The position numbers and the translations under genes are program-made. Below the pieces are notes generated by a model. The model saw only the letters and a list, made by a program, of their open reading frames with translations. It made no database searches and was not told where the DNA came from. 64,000 bases of DNA from Marinobacter halotolerans. GTDB lineage: Bacteria; Pseudomonadota; Gammaproteobacteria; Pseudomonadales; Oleiphilaceae. The DNA lies in the NCBI RefSeq assembly GCF_008795985.1, contig NZ_VMHP01000001.1, forward strand, positions 1,922,001 to 1,986,000. Reading direction: 5' to 3'. Positions 1 to 8,970 of the stretch are shown in pieces (the stretch's first letter is position 1; the number at the start of each line of letters is the position of its first letter).

Positions 1-498
1 GTCCAGCACCTTGTGAGCTGCAACGCTTACGCTCTCGCGTCCCCAGCCGGTGCGGGCCGAGGTGCCGGACCAGATAACCCGGTTATCTCTGGCACTGCGT
101 ATTTCCAGGGTAATACCCACGGCCGGCTCGCCATCGAGACCACTCTTGTAGCGCCACTCTTCTACCGTGCCGGTAAACAGGTAGTCGGCACCGTCATTGC
201 GGGCGGAACTGATGGCCGTCTGCTGGCGTTCACTGTTTTCATACATCAGGGGATTGCGGTCATCCGGCAGATAGAGCGTCACGTTCCCGCTGCCTTTGGC
301 GCGGAGCATGGCCGAAAGCACACTGGCGGCCTGGTCGCCGGCCTGAGGTGTCTGTGACAGGTTGATCAGCGGAAGCACCGCGAACTGGCCGTCTTCCGGA
401 ATTGGCGACCCTTCTTCAGTCTGGATAACCGAACAGCCGGTCAGAGCCAGCAGGGTAAGCCAGAGTGCAAGCGACTGGCAGTGGCGTAGTGTTTTCAT
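1..498 (-). CDS. pelC: PelC outer-membrane lipoprotein (3' end cut by window)
   Basis: The first 166 codons of a lipoprotein are visible; the gene runs off the left edge of the window. The start ATG at 498 follows GGAG and lies 11 bases after the pelB stop. The N-terminus is a lipoprotein signal, with the lipobox LTGC at about residues 20-23. PelC of Pseudomonas aeruginosa is about 172 residues, so only a few codons are probably missing. In the Pel system PelC forms a periplasmic ring on the inner face of the outer membrane and helps guide the cationic polysaccharide into the PelB pore. The assignment rests on the lipobox, the length and the position after pelA and pelB. The rest of the operon (pelDEFG) would lie outside the window. 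Confidence 0.85.
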   Translation of the reverse strand, partial: MKTLRHCQSLALWLTLLALTGCSVIQTEEGSPIPEDGQFAVLPLINLSQTPQAGDQAASVLSAMLRAKGSGNVTLYLPDDRNPLMYENSERQQTAISSARNDGADYLFTGTVEEWRYKSGLDGEPAVGITLEIRSARDNRVIWSGTSARTGWGRESVSVAAHKVLD

Positions 499-509
499 AG
501 CGGTCTCCT

Positions 510-3500
510 TTAGCGACCCAGGTATAACGTGTAAGTGAGATTGAGTTCGGTCCGGCCATCACCGTCCAGCCCCTCCGACGACCAGCGCCCGGACAGGGCC
601 AGTTCATCGTCGCCCAGTAGTCGCCAGCCCAGCCCCGCATCCACTCCGAATTCGGTTGAAGAGGTGGATAATACATAACCGGCATCCAGTCCGAGAAACA
701 GCCGGGGCGAGGGGGTGGAGCGATAGAGCGCATGGGGTTCACCACTGAACCAGCGTGTGCTGACGCCGATCCGCTCGTAGTTCTCTGTGAGCAGCCCGGC
801 CGGGGCCAGTGGCTGGTTCAGCGCTTCAGTGGTGGAAGCTGGTAAAGCGTCCGTCAGGGACAGCTGCTGATTACGGTAGCCGGCGCTGACCGTCCAGGCC
901 GGATCATTGCGAAAAAGGGTGTAGGTGGCGTTCAGGTCCAGGCCAAAGCCCTCTGCCAGCTGGTCATCTTCCAGGCTGTTGACGGTCAGCTGTTCGACCT
1001 GGGAGTTCAGATTCATTCGTGAAAACGGCGTATAGCCAACGCTGAAGTAAGCCCGGTGTCGACGGGTCAGCCACCAGGCCTCGGCGCTGTCTGGCGTGCG
1101 TTCCCGGAACCGGTAGCCGGTGCCGAATACGATTCGGTCAAACACCTGCCAATCGTAGCTGGCGGACAGTGCCAGGTCGTTTTTCTGATACCGTGGAAGA
1201 AGGCTTGCCGAAAGCGACCAGGCGGCATTGCCGGAACGTCTGTCCAGGGTAATGGATGCCTCGGTATTGCGCCCTGGCGTTTTGTTCAGTCGTCCGGAGG
1301 AGTCGGCGTCCAGAGTCTCGGCCGACACCAGCCAGCGGAGTTCGTCCTGGCTGAACTGGCCGGTTACACCGGTGCGTCGGACGGTGAAATTACCCAGGTT
1401 TTGCCACTGGCTCCCGACCTGGACGGCGCGATTGAAATTCTGGTGCAGGTTGACGGTATCCCGCAGCGTGTCCTGCCGTTGCGTCGCGGCCATGGGTCGG
1501 TCGAGCTGTTGCAGCTGGCGAAGGTAGCGGTCGGCCAGTTGCTGGCGGTTTTCCGGGACGGGATAGAGCGGCTCGGATCGCTGGGCCGGTGAATCGACCG
1601 GGGGCTGCTCCGGCACCAACTGGCGCAGATTGGTGGCCGTGCCCGGTGAGCCGGTCTGCTCAAGCAGGTCCGCGGTTGCCCGCAGCCACTGCGGGTCTGC
1701 GTCCCGAATATCCAGGCCCCGGCGGAACCAGTGCAGGGCCTGTTGGGGTTTGCCCAGGGCGCTGTAGCCATAGGCCAACACCGGGAACGCCTCGGCAGAA
1801 GTGGTTTGTGCAAGTCGCGCCAGTAGAGCATCCAGCGAATCGGCAAATATCGTGGGGTTGGCAAGCTTGAGCCAGGCCCAGCTGATCATCAGATTTTCAT
1901 CATCCGGAGCCAGCTGCCAAGCCTTTCGGTAGGACTCGTTTGCGGCACTCACGTTGCCGTTGCGTTCCTGAATCAGGGCCTGCATGGACCAGTAGCGGAC
2001 ATTCTGTCGGGCACCCGGCGTTTCTTTCTGCCAGCGCTGAAGGGTGTTCTCAAGGGCCTGCCAGCGCCCCAGCGCCAGTTGGTACTCCGCAGTTGCCTCA
2101 ATAAATCGTGGCTCGCCGGTTTCCTGGTAGCGGCGTTGGCTCAGGCGAAGGGCCCGGGGGTAGTCTTCAAAAAGCACCGCAAGCCCCAGGAGCTGTTCCT
2201 GCAGGGCTGGCGTCAGTTCGTTTTCGTCCCGGGCCAGCAGCTGTTCGTAAGCTTCCCTGAGAACCTCGGTTCTGCCAAGGGTGGTGGCCAGCTCCAGCCG
2301 CATCGACAGGTGCGACTCTGCCATCGCCGGGTCGTCGGGTTCGAAATCCAGCAACGCCAGCGCCCGCTCTGGCTGGCGGGTGCGCCAGTATAGTGTGGCC
2401 AACTGCATCCGGTCCGCCTGTGAAAGCGCCGGCTGGTTCTCCAGCAGGGCAATGGCCGCCGGAAAGTCCCGGAGGTTCATCAGCAGCTCTAGCAGCCGGT
2501 CCCTGATCACCGAGGAGTCAGGGTAAGCGGCCCGGCCACTGACCAGTTGCGCCCGGGCATCCTCAAACCGACCAGCCTGAACAAGGGCATCGGCCAGATC
2601 CACATAGCCTGACGGCTGCAGGGTTCTGCGTTTTGCTGCATCGCTGAGCACAGCCAGCAGGGTGTCCCACTGGAAGAGGCCCCTGGCCAGATCAACGGAA
2701 CGACGAAAGGCCCTGTCGGAACCGGTATTCTGATAGAGGGAAACCCAGACCGGCAAGGCTTCCTGTGCAAGTCCGTTCCATTCCAGCACCTTGGCAATGC
2801 GCTGGCGGTCTGTCGGGGTCAGGCGATCAGGCTTTTTCTGTAGACGCCTTACGGCCGTCAGTGCAGCGAGAGGCTTACCTGCAGCGAGCTGGATGGCCAG
2901 CAGTTCGCGTTGATAATCCAGGTTGCCCCGGTTGTTATCCGCCCGCTGCCGGATCCAGGCCACCTCGTCCTCGGCAGACCCCGCCAGCCGGGCCAGACGA
3001 ATACCCTCGTTCAGCGTTTTTTCGGTCATATTTCTGGCAGGCTGGCGTTGTTTGAAAAGTGCCAGGGCAGCCCCTGGATTACCGCTGGCCAGTTCCAGGG
3101 CGATGATTCTGTCAATCAGTTCCGGCCGGGCATCCGGGGTTGCGGTTTCCAGCTGTGCCCGTAAGGTTTCAGCCGCGGCCCCGGGCTGGCCCTGCGCTTC
3201 CTGAAGCCGGGCAACTTCCCTGGCCAGCTGCAGCTTCTGGCCCGGGCTGGTCATCTGCGGCAGCGTACTTTGCAACAGCGACAGATACCGGTGCTGGCTG
3301 ATCCAGTCGGCCATAGGGCGAAGCAGTTCAAGAATGCGCTCTGGCTCGTAGGGCTGGCGGATCAGTTGTTGGCCGGCGATGAACAGTTCATCTTGCCGGG
3401 TGTTCCGTTCCGGCCCCGCTGGCACCGCGAACACCCGTTTCGCCTGTAACTCAAGCCAGGATTCGAAAGCCTTTTCCGGCACCGGGTCCTGAGCCATCAG

Positions 3501-3764
3501 CGGGCCCAGCACCTGCTCTGCACGATCAATCTGGCCGGTGGCTCCGAGGGCTTTGGCAAGGCTCAGGCGTAGCGGAACGTTGTCCGAATCGGAACGTAGC
3601 AGCACTTCCAGATAGGCGATGGAGAGCGCATCCGGTTTTTCCAGGTAGTTGGCGTCTTCGAACACCGATTGCCGCGGGTACAACAGGTACAGTGCCAGCG
3701 CAATCAGTGCACCGAGAAGGATCAGTGCTGGCAGGCTGAAAAAGGATTCCCGGTTGCGGCGCAT
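510..3764 (-). CDS. pelB: PelB, TPR-rich outer-membrane Pel exporter
   Basis: PelB exports Pel polysaccharide: a periplasmic TPR scaffold that binds PelA, followed by an outer-membrane beta-barrel. Here an N-terminal membrane anchor (about residues 7-27, SLPALILLGALIALALYLL) precedes some 700 residues of helical TPR-like repeats rich in A, L, R and Q. About 300 residues of alternating beta-strand sequence follow, ending in YTLYLGR, typical of an outer-membrane barrel. I chose ATG 3764 (1084 aa), four bases after the pelA stop. A TTG start at 3797 would add 11 residues overlapping pelA. The P. aeruginosa protein is about 1190 residues, so this one is roughly 100 shorter, probably in the TPR region. 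Confidence 0.88.
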   Translation of the reverse strand: MRRNRESFFSLPALILLGALIALALYLLYPRQSVFEDANYLEKPDALSIAYLEVLLRSDSDNVPLRLSLAKALGATGQIDRAEQVLGPLMAQDPVPEKAFESWLELQAKRVFAVPAGPERNTRQDELFIAGQQLIRQPYEPERILELLRPMADWISQHRYLSLLQSTLPQMTSPGQKLQLAREVARLQEAQGQPGAAAETLRAQLETATPDARPELIDRIIALELASGNPGAALALFKQRQPARNMTEKTLNEGIRLARLAGSAEDEVAWIRQRADNNRGNLDYQRELLAIQLAAGKPLAALTAVRRLQKKPDRLTPTDRQRIAKVLEWNGLAQEALPVWVSLYQNTGSDRAFRRSVDLARGLFQWDTLLAVLSDAAKRRTLQPSGYVDLADALVQAGRFEDARAQLVSGRAAYPDSSVIRDRLLELLMNLRDFPAAIALLENQPALSQADRMQLATLYWRTRQPERALALLDFEPDDPAMAESHLSMRLELATTLGRTEVLREAYEQLLARDENELTPALQEQLLGLAVLFEDYPRALRLSQRRYQETGEPRFIEATAEYQLALGRWQALENTLQRWQKETPGARQNVRYWSMQALIQERNGNVSAANESYRKAWQLAPDDENLMISWAWLKLANPTIFADSLDALLARLAQTTSAEAFPVLAYGYSALGKPQQALHWFRRGLDIRDADPQWLRATADLLEQTGSPGTATNLRQLVPEQPPVDSPAQRSEPLYPVPENRQQLADRYLRQLQQLDRPMAATQRQDTLRDTVNLHQNFNRAVQVGSQWQNLGNFTVRRTGVTGQFSQDELRWLVSAETLDADSSGRLNKTPGRNTEASITLDRRSGNAAWSLSASLLPRYQKNDLALSASYDWQVFDRIVFGTGYRFRERTPDSAEAWWLTRRHRAYFSVGYTPFSRMNLNSQVEQLTVNSLEDDQLAEGFGLDLNATYTLFRNDPAWTVSAGYRNQQLSLTDALPASTTEALNQPLAPAGLLTENYERIGVSTRWFSGEPHALYRSTPSPRLFLGLDAGYVLSTSSTEFGVDAGLGWRLLGDDELALSGRWSSEGLDGDGRTELNLTYTLYLGR

Positions 3765-3768
3765 AACG

Positions 3769-6543
3769 CTATTGGCACTCCAGAACCAGGTTTTCAACCT
3801 GCTGTGCAGCCAGCGTTATCTGAATCTGCTCACCGGCAGAGCGAACCTTGGCTCCGGGGTTGTCTGCCGTGCATTTTTGCGTGCCGGCCAGTGACAGACT
3901 GACGGGCTGGTGGCTGTTCAGGCCCACCGTGACTTTCCAGCGGCCTCCCTCGCGTTCGCGATCCCAACGGGTCAGCACGCCATTGGCCTGGTCCAACCAG
4001 GGGCCTTTCGGGGGGGCGTCAGTCAGAATCAGGCGGGGAGAGCCCCCAGTCAGATGTACGTAGCGATTTCCCGCCGCGTCGTGGAATCCGGCCACGCCCG
4101 AACTCGCCGTCACGTCAGGAAACCTGTCCTGGGGAATCGTGACGGTACTGGGCTGTCCGATACCCCGCCATTGCCAGCCGCCTTCCGGATCCTGGAGCAG
4201 AGCCGAGTAGTAGAACGTCTGCACCCGTCTGGCATAGTCGCTGAGATGAAGTGGAGTGACCGGCTGGCTGAGGGCATAGCGGTAGACGTCATGCAGAGCT
4301 CCCAGCGCCTCAGGTTTGGTGCCCGAGTAAAAATGATAATAGATGCCCATGGGCTTCAGCCGCCCCTTTTCCTCGAGAATACGGAAAGTGTCGATCACAT
4401 TCCGGAAGCCGTAGAAGGGGCCCGTCCACTGATTGGTGTACACGTTTTCGTTCATGACCGGAGCGTAAACCTGCAGTTCATCACCCACCGGGCGCGCATC
4501 CGGCCATGTTCCCGCCAACTCCGAGGCAAACGGCAGGGGTTTGGTGTCGCCACCATTAACGTTCAGCAGGCCGGCTTCGCGTACCCGTTGCAGAGCTTCG
4601 ACGCCGGGCCGGGCGTCCCCGGTCCAGAGGAACACCTTCACGGCTTTGTCCTCTGGTAAAAGCCGTTGGCGGATGTAGCGAATCGAGCCGCTGATTTCAC
4701 GTTCCAGTGACGGTTGATAACCCGGGACACTCATTGCATAGCCGTAAAGCGTGTCTTCCAGTTGTGGTGCCCTGCCGCCTTCCATAGGCTGCCAGAAAAA
4801 CGGATGGCTATAGGTATGGGAGGCCACTTCCACCTCGTCCATACGGAATATCGAGCGGGCAATGGTTTCAGCGGTATCACTGACGTCGGGGTAAAGCCCG
4901 TCAGGGGAGACCTCTGCTTCAATAACCGACACCGTATGGGGAACCGTATAGCGTGAGAGAATTTCGTCCTGAATGACCCGGGCACTGAGCGGGCTACCCG
5001 GAAACTCCCCCCGGGAAATAAATCCGTCGCCATCGATATGGGCGGTAAGAATCCGACGGCCGTTTTCGGTGGTGGTGTCAATCGCCGGCATGGAGGCGGT
5101 ACCGAAGGCTTTCCGGAAAAAGTCGAAAGGATTGAACAGCCAATACGCCTGATTATCCGGCCCGGTCTCGAAGATATAGGGAGCCGACGCCACTGCCCCA
5201 CGGGCGTGGGTGTAGATCGGCGAGAAGCGTTTGCCCTGGCTGTCGGTGATGGCTAACCAGGAATCCGGATTTTCTGCAACGGGCACCGGGTTTGCGGACA
5301 GCGAAGGCAGGCGTCTGCCCTCATAGGTCGCCACCGATGACTGTGTTTTTTCATAGCTCAGCGGGGCTGCGGGGATGGTGCTGTCGCTGGCGGCAATGAC
5401 GCGGCGGCAGGCAGGGCCGTCCGGAATCTGCCCCATCATGACCACCGGCAGCCCCCTGTCTTGCTGCTGGCCGAGCCAGTTGCACAGACCGCTGTTGCGG
5501 TCACCGGTCTCCAGCCATACCAGAATGCCTGCGTACCGGTCGGCTGTGGGCTCTTGCGGCAGTGACTGTCGGGTGGAGCGATAGTGGGGCACCAGGCCCG
5601 AGCGCTCCAGCACAATGCCGGCGAATCGGTGGGCGGCACTGCGATCCATGTCGGCCTCGGCCAGGTCATGGAACACCAGCGTGTGGCGGTTTACCTGCCG
5701 CGGCACGGCCGGACCCAGGCGGGTTAGCGCGGGGTTGGCTACCCAGGGTACGAAACCGTCCTGACGCAGCCTGTTTGCCAGTTCCTCGGCCCGCAAGGGG
5801 TCTTCCACATAGTCGATGGCGATAATGGGCATGTTCGGCCGGGCCCTGTGCCAGGGTTCCAGTTGCCCGGCAAGCCACTGGCGATCAGCATCAGAGACCG
5901 CTCTATAGGCTTTTTTCCCCGCGTCGTAGCCGGTGCGCCAGGACTCCAGGGCCAGCGCGTCCACCTGCCCCATCACCGTCTCCCTGATATCGTCCGGCAG
6001 ATGGAAACCCCGGTTAATAATGATCTTGCTGTCAGGGTGGCGCTGGCGAATGGCGCTTATCAGTTTCTCATGCGCGGCGGCAAAGGCGGCAGTCTGCTGT
6101 TCACCGTTGGGGGAAAGGAAAAAGCTGTCGAGGGTGTCCAGGAATACGCCTTGAAAACCACGTTTGAAGGCGGGGTCAATCAGCTTGTCCAACAGGAATT
6201 CACGGACTTCCGGCAGTCTCACGTCCAGGACCACGCTGGCCCAGGAGGGATTCTTGCCGATTGTCCAATCCGGCTGCAGGTCTCTGAACAGACGGTGGCT
6301 GCGGGCCATTTCCCCCACGCTGACATAGGCAACCGGCAAGGTGCCGGCCCGGGCCAGCAGGTCAAGCCGCGCGTTACTGGTCTGGTCCTGTTGCAGTACA
6401 GCCCAGTCATAGGCCATGAGGCTGCCAATCGGAGCCTCGTCACCGTAATAGAAGGCAATATTGAACGGCGGCCTCGTGGCGCTGGCCCCGGCTGCCATCA
6501 GCAGCAGGGTCAGGGCGAAAAGCAGTTGTAGGATTTTTATCAT
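3769..6543 (-). CDS. pelA: PelA, bifunctional Pel hydrolase/deacetylase
   Basis: PelA is a periplasmic enzyme that deacetylates and trims the Pel polysaccharide. After a signal peptide (MIKILQLLFALTLLLMAAGASA) the order matches the family. First comes a GH114-like glycoside hydrolase domain at about residues 30-280, with DTLDSF and an ALESW segment carrying the probable catalytic glutamate. A central linking domain follows, then a polysaccharide-deacetylase domain from about 500, with DGDGFIS (metal-binding Asp) and SHTYSHPF (metal-binding histidines). A C-terminal beta-sandwich region completes the protein. The start at ATG 6543 gives 924 aa (P. aeruginosa 948); a longer frame to 6618 would put the signal peptide internally. 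It is the first gene of the pel operon. Confidence 0.92.
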   Translation of the reverse strand: MIKILQLLFALTLLLMAAGASATRPPFNIAFYYGDEAPIGSLMAYDWAVLQQDQTSNARLDLLARAGTLPVAYVSVGEMARSHRLFRDLQPDWTIGKNPSWASVVLDVRLPEVREFLLDKLIDPAFKRGFQGVFLDTLDSFFLSPNGEQQTAAFAAAHEKLISAIRQRHPDSKIIINRGFHLPDDIRETVMGQVDALALESWRTGYDAGKKAYRAVSDADRQWLAGQLEPWHRARPNMPIIAIDYVEDPLRAEELANRLRQDGFVPWVANPALTRLGPAVPRQVNRHTLVFHDLAEADMDRSAAHRFAGIVLERSGLVPHYRSTRQSLPQEPTADRYAGILVWLETGDRNSGLCNWLGQQQDRGLPVVMMGQIPDGPACRRVIAASDSTIPAAPLSYEKTQSSVATYEGRRLPSLSANPVPVAENPDSWLAITDSQGKRFSPIYTHARGAVASAPYIFETGPDNQAYWLFNPFDFFRKAFGTASMPAIDTTTENGRRILTAHIDGDGFISRGEFPGSPLSARVIQDEILSRYTVPHTVSVIEAEVSPDGLYPDVSDTAETIARSIFRMDEVEVASHTYSHPFFWQPMEGGRAPQLEDTLYGYAMSVPGYQPSLEREISGSIRYIRQRLLPEDKAVKVFLWTGDARPGVEALQRVREAGLLNVNGGDTKPLPFASELAGTWPDARPVGDELQVYAPVMNENVYTNQWTGPFYGFRNVIDTFRILEEKGRLKPMGIYYHFYSGTKPEALGALHDVYRYALSQPVTPLHLSDYARRVQTFYYSALLQDPEGGWQWRGIGQPSTVTIPQDRFPDVTASSGVAGFHDAAGNRYVHLTGGSPRLILTDAPPKGPWLDQANGVLTRWDREREGGRWKVTVGLNSHQPVSLSLAGTQKCTADNPGAKVRSAGEQIQITLAAQQVENLVLECQ

Positions 6544-6621
6544 TAAAAGCCGGTAGAAAGTAAGGCAACCCAGAAGGTCGGCGCGCGAATTCATCAGGTG
6601 TACCTGATACGTTGCCATCCT

Positions 6622-6627
6622 AGTATA
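6622..6627 (-). promoter_or_regulatory. Candidate -10 box upstream of pelA
   Basis: On the minus strand the hexamer TATACT lies about 80 bases before the pelA ATG, in the 138-base gap between pelA and the TauE-like gene. No convincing -35 box is visible 17 bases upstream, which would fit an activator-controlled promoter. Weak evidence. Confidence 0.3.
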
Positions 6628-6681
6628 GATGACTTGCTACCAGCACCCTATTGGCCTTTGCTGACCGATCCTGTACATGGA

Positions 6682-7416
6682 TCAGAGTGACATCAGTCCC
6701 CGGACGATCGCAGCAACACCGGCAGTGGCAGCAATGCCGAGGATCAACGGCCTGAGCCCATCGAACGGCATGCGATTGACCAGTTTGCCGGAAAGCCAGA
6801 AACCAACGAGTACGCCCGGGAAGGTCACGGCAAAAAGCTGCAGTTCCCTCTGCCCCAGGTAACCGGAGGCCACGAGCGCAGACAGGCTGAAGAAGCTTGC
6901 AACCAGGAAGAACGCCGACATATTGGCCCGCACCAGGGGCCCCTTCTGGTTCTGGTAAATAAGTGCAATGGGCGGCCCGCCGACTGCCGTGATGGTGCCC
7001 ATATAGGTCGAGGCCGCCCCGGCCAGGATACTATTCCGCGCGTTCAGGGCGGGTTTCAGTCCACCAACGCTTAATAACACGCCGATCAGGATCAGTACGC
7101 CAAACACCAGTTCGAAGCCCTTGGCGGAAATCAGCATCAGGGTGATTGTCGCAAGGACGGTGCCGCCTACTCCGCCGCCGAGGGCAAAGCGGACCTCCCG
7201 TACCTGCAGTGCCGCCCGATTCCTCGCCAGCATGAAGACCGTCAGCACCAGTGCATTAAGAACCAGCGGGGCCGGCACCAGCGTGGGGCTGATCAGAAAA
7301 AGCAGCGGAGCGGCCAGCGTGCCTATACCATAGCCTGCCACGCCCTGCAGGCAGGCGCCGGCAAGTAGGGCCAGGTTGGCCAGTAGGATCTGAATAACGG
7401 AAAAATCGGTCAACAT
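6682..7416 (-). CDS. TauE/SafE (TSUP) family membrane permease
   Basis: A 244-residue hydrophobic protein with about eight membrane segments arranged as two related halves, as in the TSUP/TauE/SafE family, whose members move sulfite, sulfoacetate or other small organic anions across the inner membrane. The glycine-rich QGVAGYGIGTLAAPLL segment near residue 25 is typical of the family. ATG 7416 is preferred over a TTG at 7428 that adds four residues. It stands alone between the pel operon and the divergent rarD, so the substrate cannot be inferred. Confidence 0.8.
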   Translation of the reverse strand: MLTDFSVIQILLANLALLAGACLQGVAGYGIGTLAAPLLFLISPTLVPAPLVLNALVLTVFMLARNRAALQVREVRFALGGGVGGTVLATITLMLISAKGFELVFGVLILIGVLLSVGGLKPALNARNSILAGAASTYMGTITAVGGPPIALIYQNQKGPLVRANMSAFFLVASFFSLSALVASGYLGQRELQLFAVTFPGVLVGFWLSGKLVNRMPFDGLRPLILGIAATAGVAAIVRGLMSL

Positions 7417-7510
7417 TGAAAGACTCAAAAGGCAAACATATTAGCCGTTGATAGCACAGCGTCGGTATAAGGAAAACTGGTAAAGTGGCTCACCGGATAA
7501 TAAGGAAGCT

Positions 7511-8422
7511 ATGAAAATGACTGCCCCCGAAGCCGCTGCAGCCGAGAATACCAAAGGCGTTTTGTTTGGCCTGTCTGCCTACACCCTGTGGGGCTGCTTT
7601 CCTTTGTACTTTGCCCTGTTTGGGGGGGTGCCTTCCTATGAAGTGCTGATTCATCGAGTGGTCTGGTCCTGCCTGTTTCTGGTGATTGTCGTTTCGGCTA
7701 TGGGTCGCTGGACACCGATCAAGGCGGCACTCGCCGAACCCAGGAAGCTTGGATTTGTGCTCGGGTGTGCGGTGTTTATCGCTCTTAACTGGGGCATCTA
7801 CATCTATGCGGTGGAATCCCGTCAGGTGCTTCAGGCCAGTCTTGGCTACTTTCTCACGCCATTGGTAAACGTTGCACTGGGCCTGCTGGTTCTGAGGGAA
7901 CGCATTTCCCGTTTGCAGGCTGTGTCCGTGGTGATTGCAGCCATTGCGATTCTTTACCAGCTGTTTCTGTTGGGCGTGGTGCCGTGGATCTCGCTGGTGC
8001 TTGCCTTCAGTTTCGGAACCTACGGTTTGCTCAGGAAAAAAGTGCCTCTGGACGGTCTCTCAGGGCTGTTTGTGGAAACGTTGCTGTTGCTGCCGGTGGG
8101 TCTGATGGCCCTTACCTGGCTTAACCTGAGCGGAATTTCCCATTTCACGGAAAGCACGGGAACAGCTCTGTTGCTGATGTCCAGTGGCATCGTGACGGCT
8201 ATTCCACTGCTGCTTTTTGCCGGTGCTGCACGCAGGCTCAGGCTCTCAACCATCGGGTTTCTGATGTATATCAACCCGAGCCTGCAGTTCGGGCTGGCAC
8301 TGGTGGTGTTTGATGAGCCCCTCAGCGAGCAAAAACTGCTGAGTTTTGCGCTGATCTGGGTGGCGCTGGGGCTATACTCCTGGTCGGCATGGCGTAGCCG
8401 GCCTAGCGTACAGGTCGCCTGA
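7511..8422 (+). CDS. rarD: RarD, EamA-family transporter
   Basis: A ten-membrane-segment EamA/DMT exporter of 303 residues, the usual RarD length. The N-terminus GVLFGLSAYTLWGCFPLYF and the segment SRQVLQASLGYFLTPLVNV are characteristic of RarD (annotated as chloramphenicol-sensitive protein). The true substrate is unknown in most bacteria. An AAGGAAG ribosome site lies just before ATG 7511. It is monocistronic, diverging from the TauE-like gene. Confidence 0.88.
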   Translation: MKMTAPEAAAAENTKGVLFGLSAYTLWGCFPLYFALFGGVPSYEVLIHRVVWSCLFLVIVVSAMGRWTPIKAALAEPRKLGFVLGCAVFIALNWGIYIYAVESRQVLQASLGYFLTPLVNVALGLLVLRERISRLQAVSVVIAAIAILYQLFLLGVVPWISLVLAFSFGTYGLLRKKVPLDGLSGLFVETLLLLPVGLMALTWLNLSGISHFTESTGTALLLMSSGIVTAIPLLLFAGAARRLRLSTIGFLMYINPSLQFGLALVVFDEPLSEQKLLSFALIWVALGLYSWSAWRSRPSVQVA

Positions 8423-8436
8423 TTTGTCTGAAAAGA

Positions 8437-8796
8437 TCATGGTTTGATGCTGCAGGCGTCGCACTCGTATTTGCGCTGGTAGCGCCGGTCAGCCCAGTTG
8501 CTATAGAAACGGGAAACAAGGGGATAGATGACTGGCCAAAGCAGCGGTTTGAACAGAAATCCAAGGCGGGTGTGGGACCAGGCCCTGACGGTGGCATGCA
8601 GCCCGACAACCCATTGGCCGTCGCTGGTCAGCAGATGAAGTCTTCTCAGCAGCGCTTCCCGCTCTGGCAATAGCCCCTTGCGGTTGCCCTGGAGATGGAC
8701 ATCTGCAAATACCAGATTGCCCGTTTCCAGTTTACGAAGAGTGGCGATTTCTTTGGCGCACAGTGGGCACTGGCCATCGTAGAAAAGGGTATCCAT
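8437..8796 (-). CDS. DCC (DUF393) thiol-disulfide oxidoreductase
   Basis: A 119-residue protein beginning DTLFYDGQCPLCAKEI, which carries the DxxCPxC signature of the DCC family (DUF393). These are small thioredoxin-like predicted thiol oxidoreductases. The remainder (LRRLHLLTSDGQWVVGLHATVRAW, split over residues 52-75) matches the usual family helix order. It converges with rarD, with only 14 bases between the stops, and its physiological partner is unknown. Confidence 0.82.
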   Translation of the reverse strand: MDTLFYDGQCPLCAKEIATLRKLETGNLVFADVHLQGNRKGLLPEREALLRRLHLLTSDGQWVVGLHATVRAWSHTRLGFLFKPLLWPVIYPLVSRFYSNWADRRYQRKYECDACSIKP

Positions 8797-8970
8797 TTCT
8801 GACTCCTAAACCGCGACCGGCTTTTAACAAGGCCGACACGGATATTGGCTGAAATACAGCGGATTTATACGTCACGGTGATGCATTTCGGATGCTTGCCC
8901 GGCGGAAATAAGATAGGTTCAACACATCGCTGACGTCACTCAACCGATTTCGAAGGAAGACTGCCTTAAC

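Noticed and set aside
416..745. Short minus-strand frame spanning the pelB-pelC junction
   Set aside because: It overlaps both pel genes in a different frame and has no independent support.
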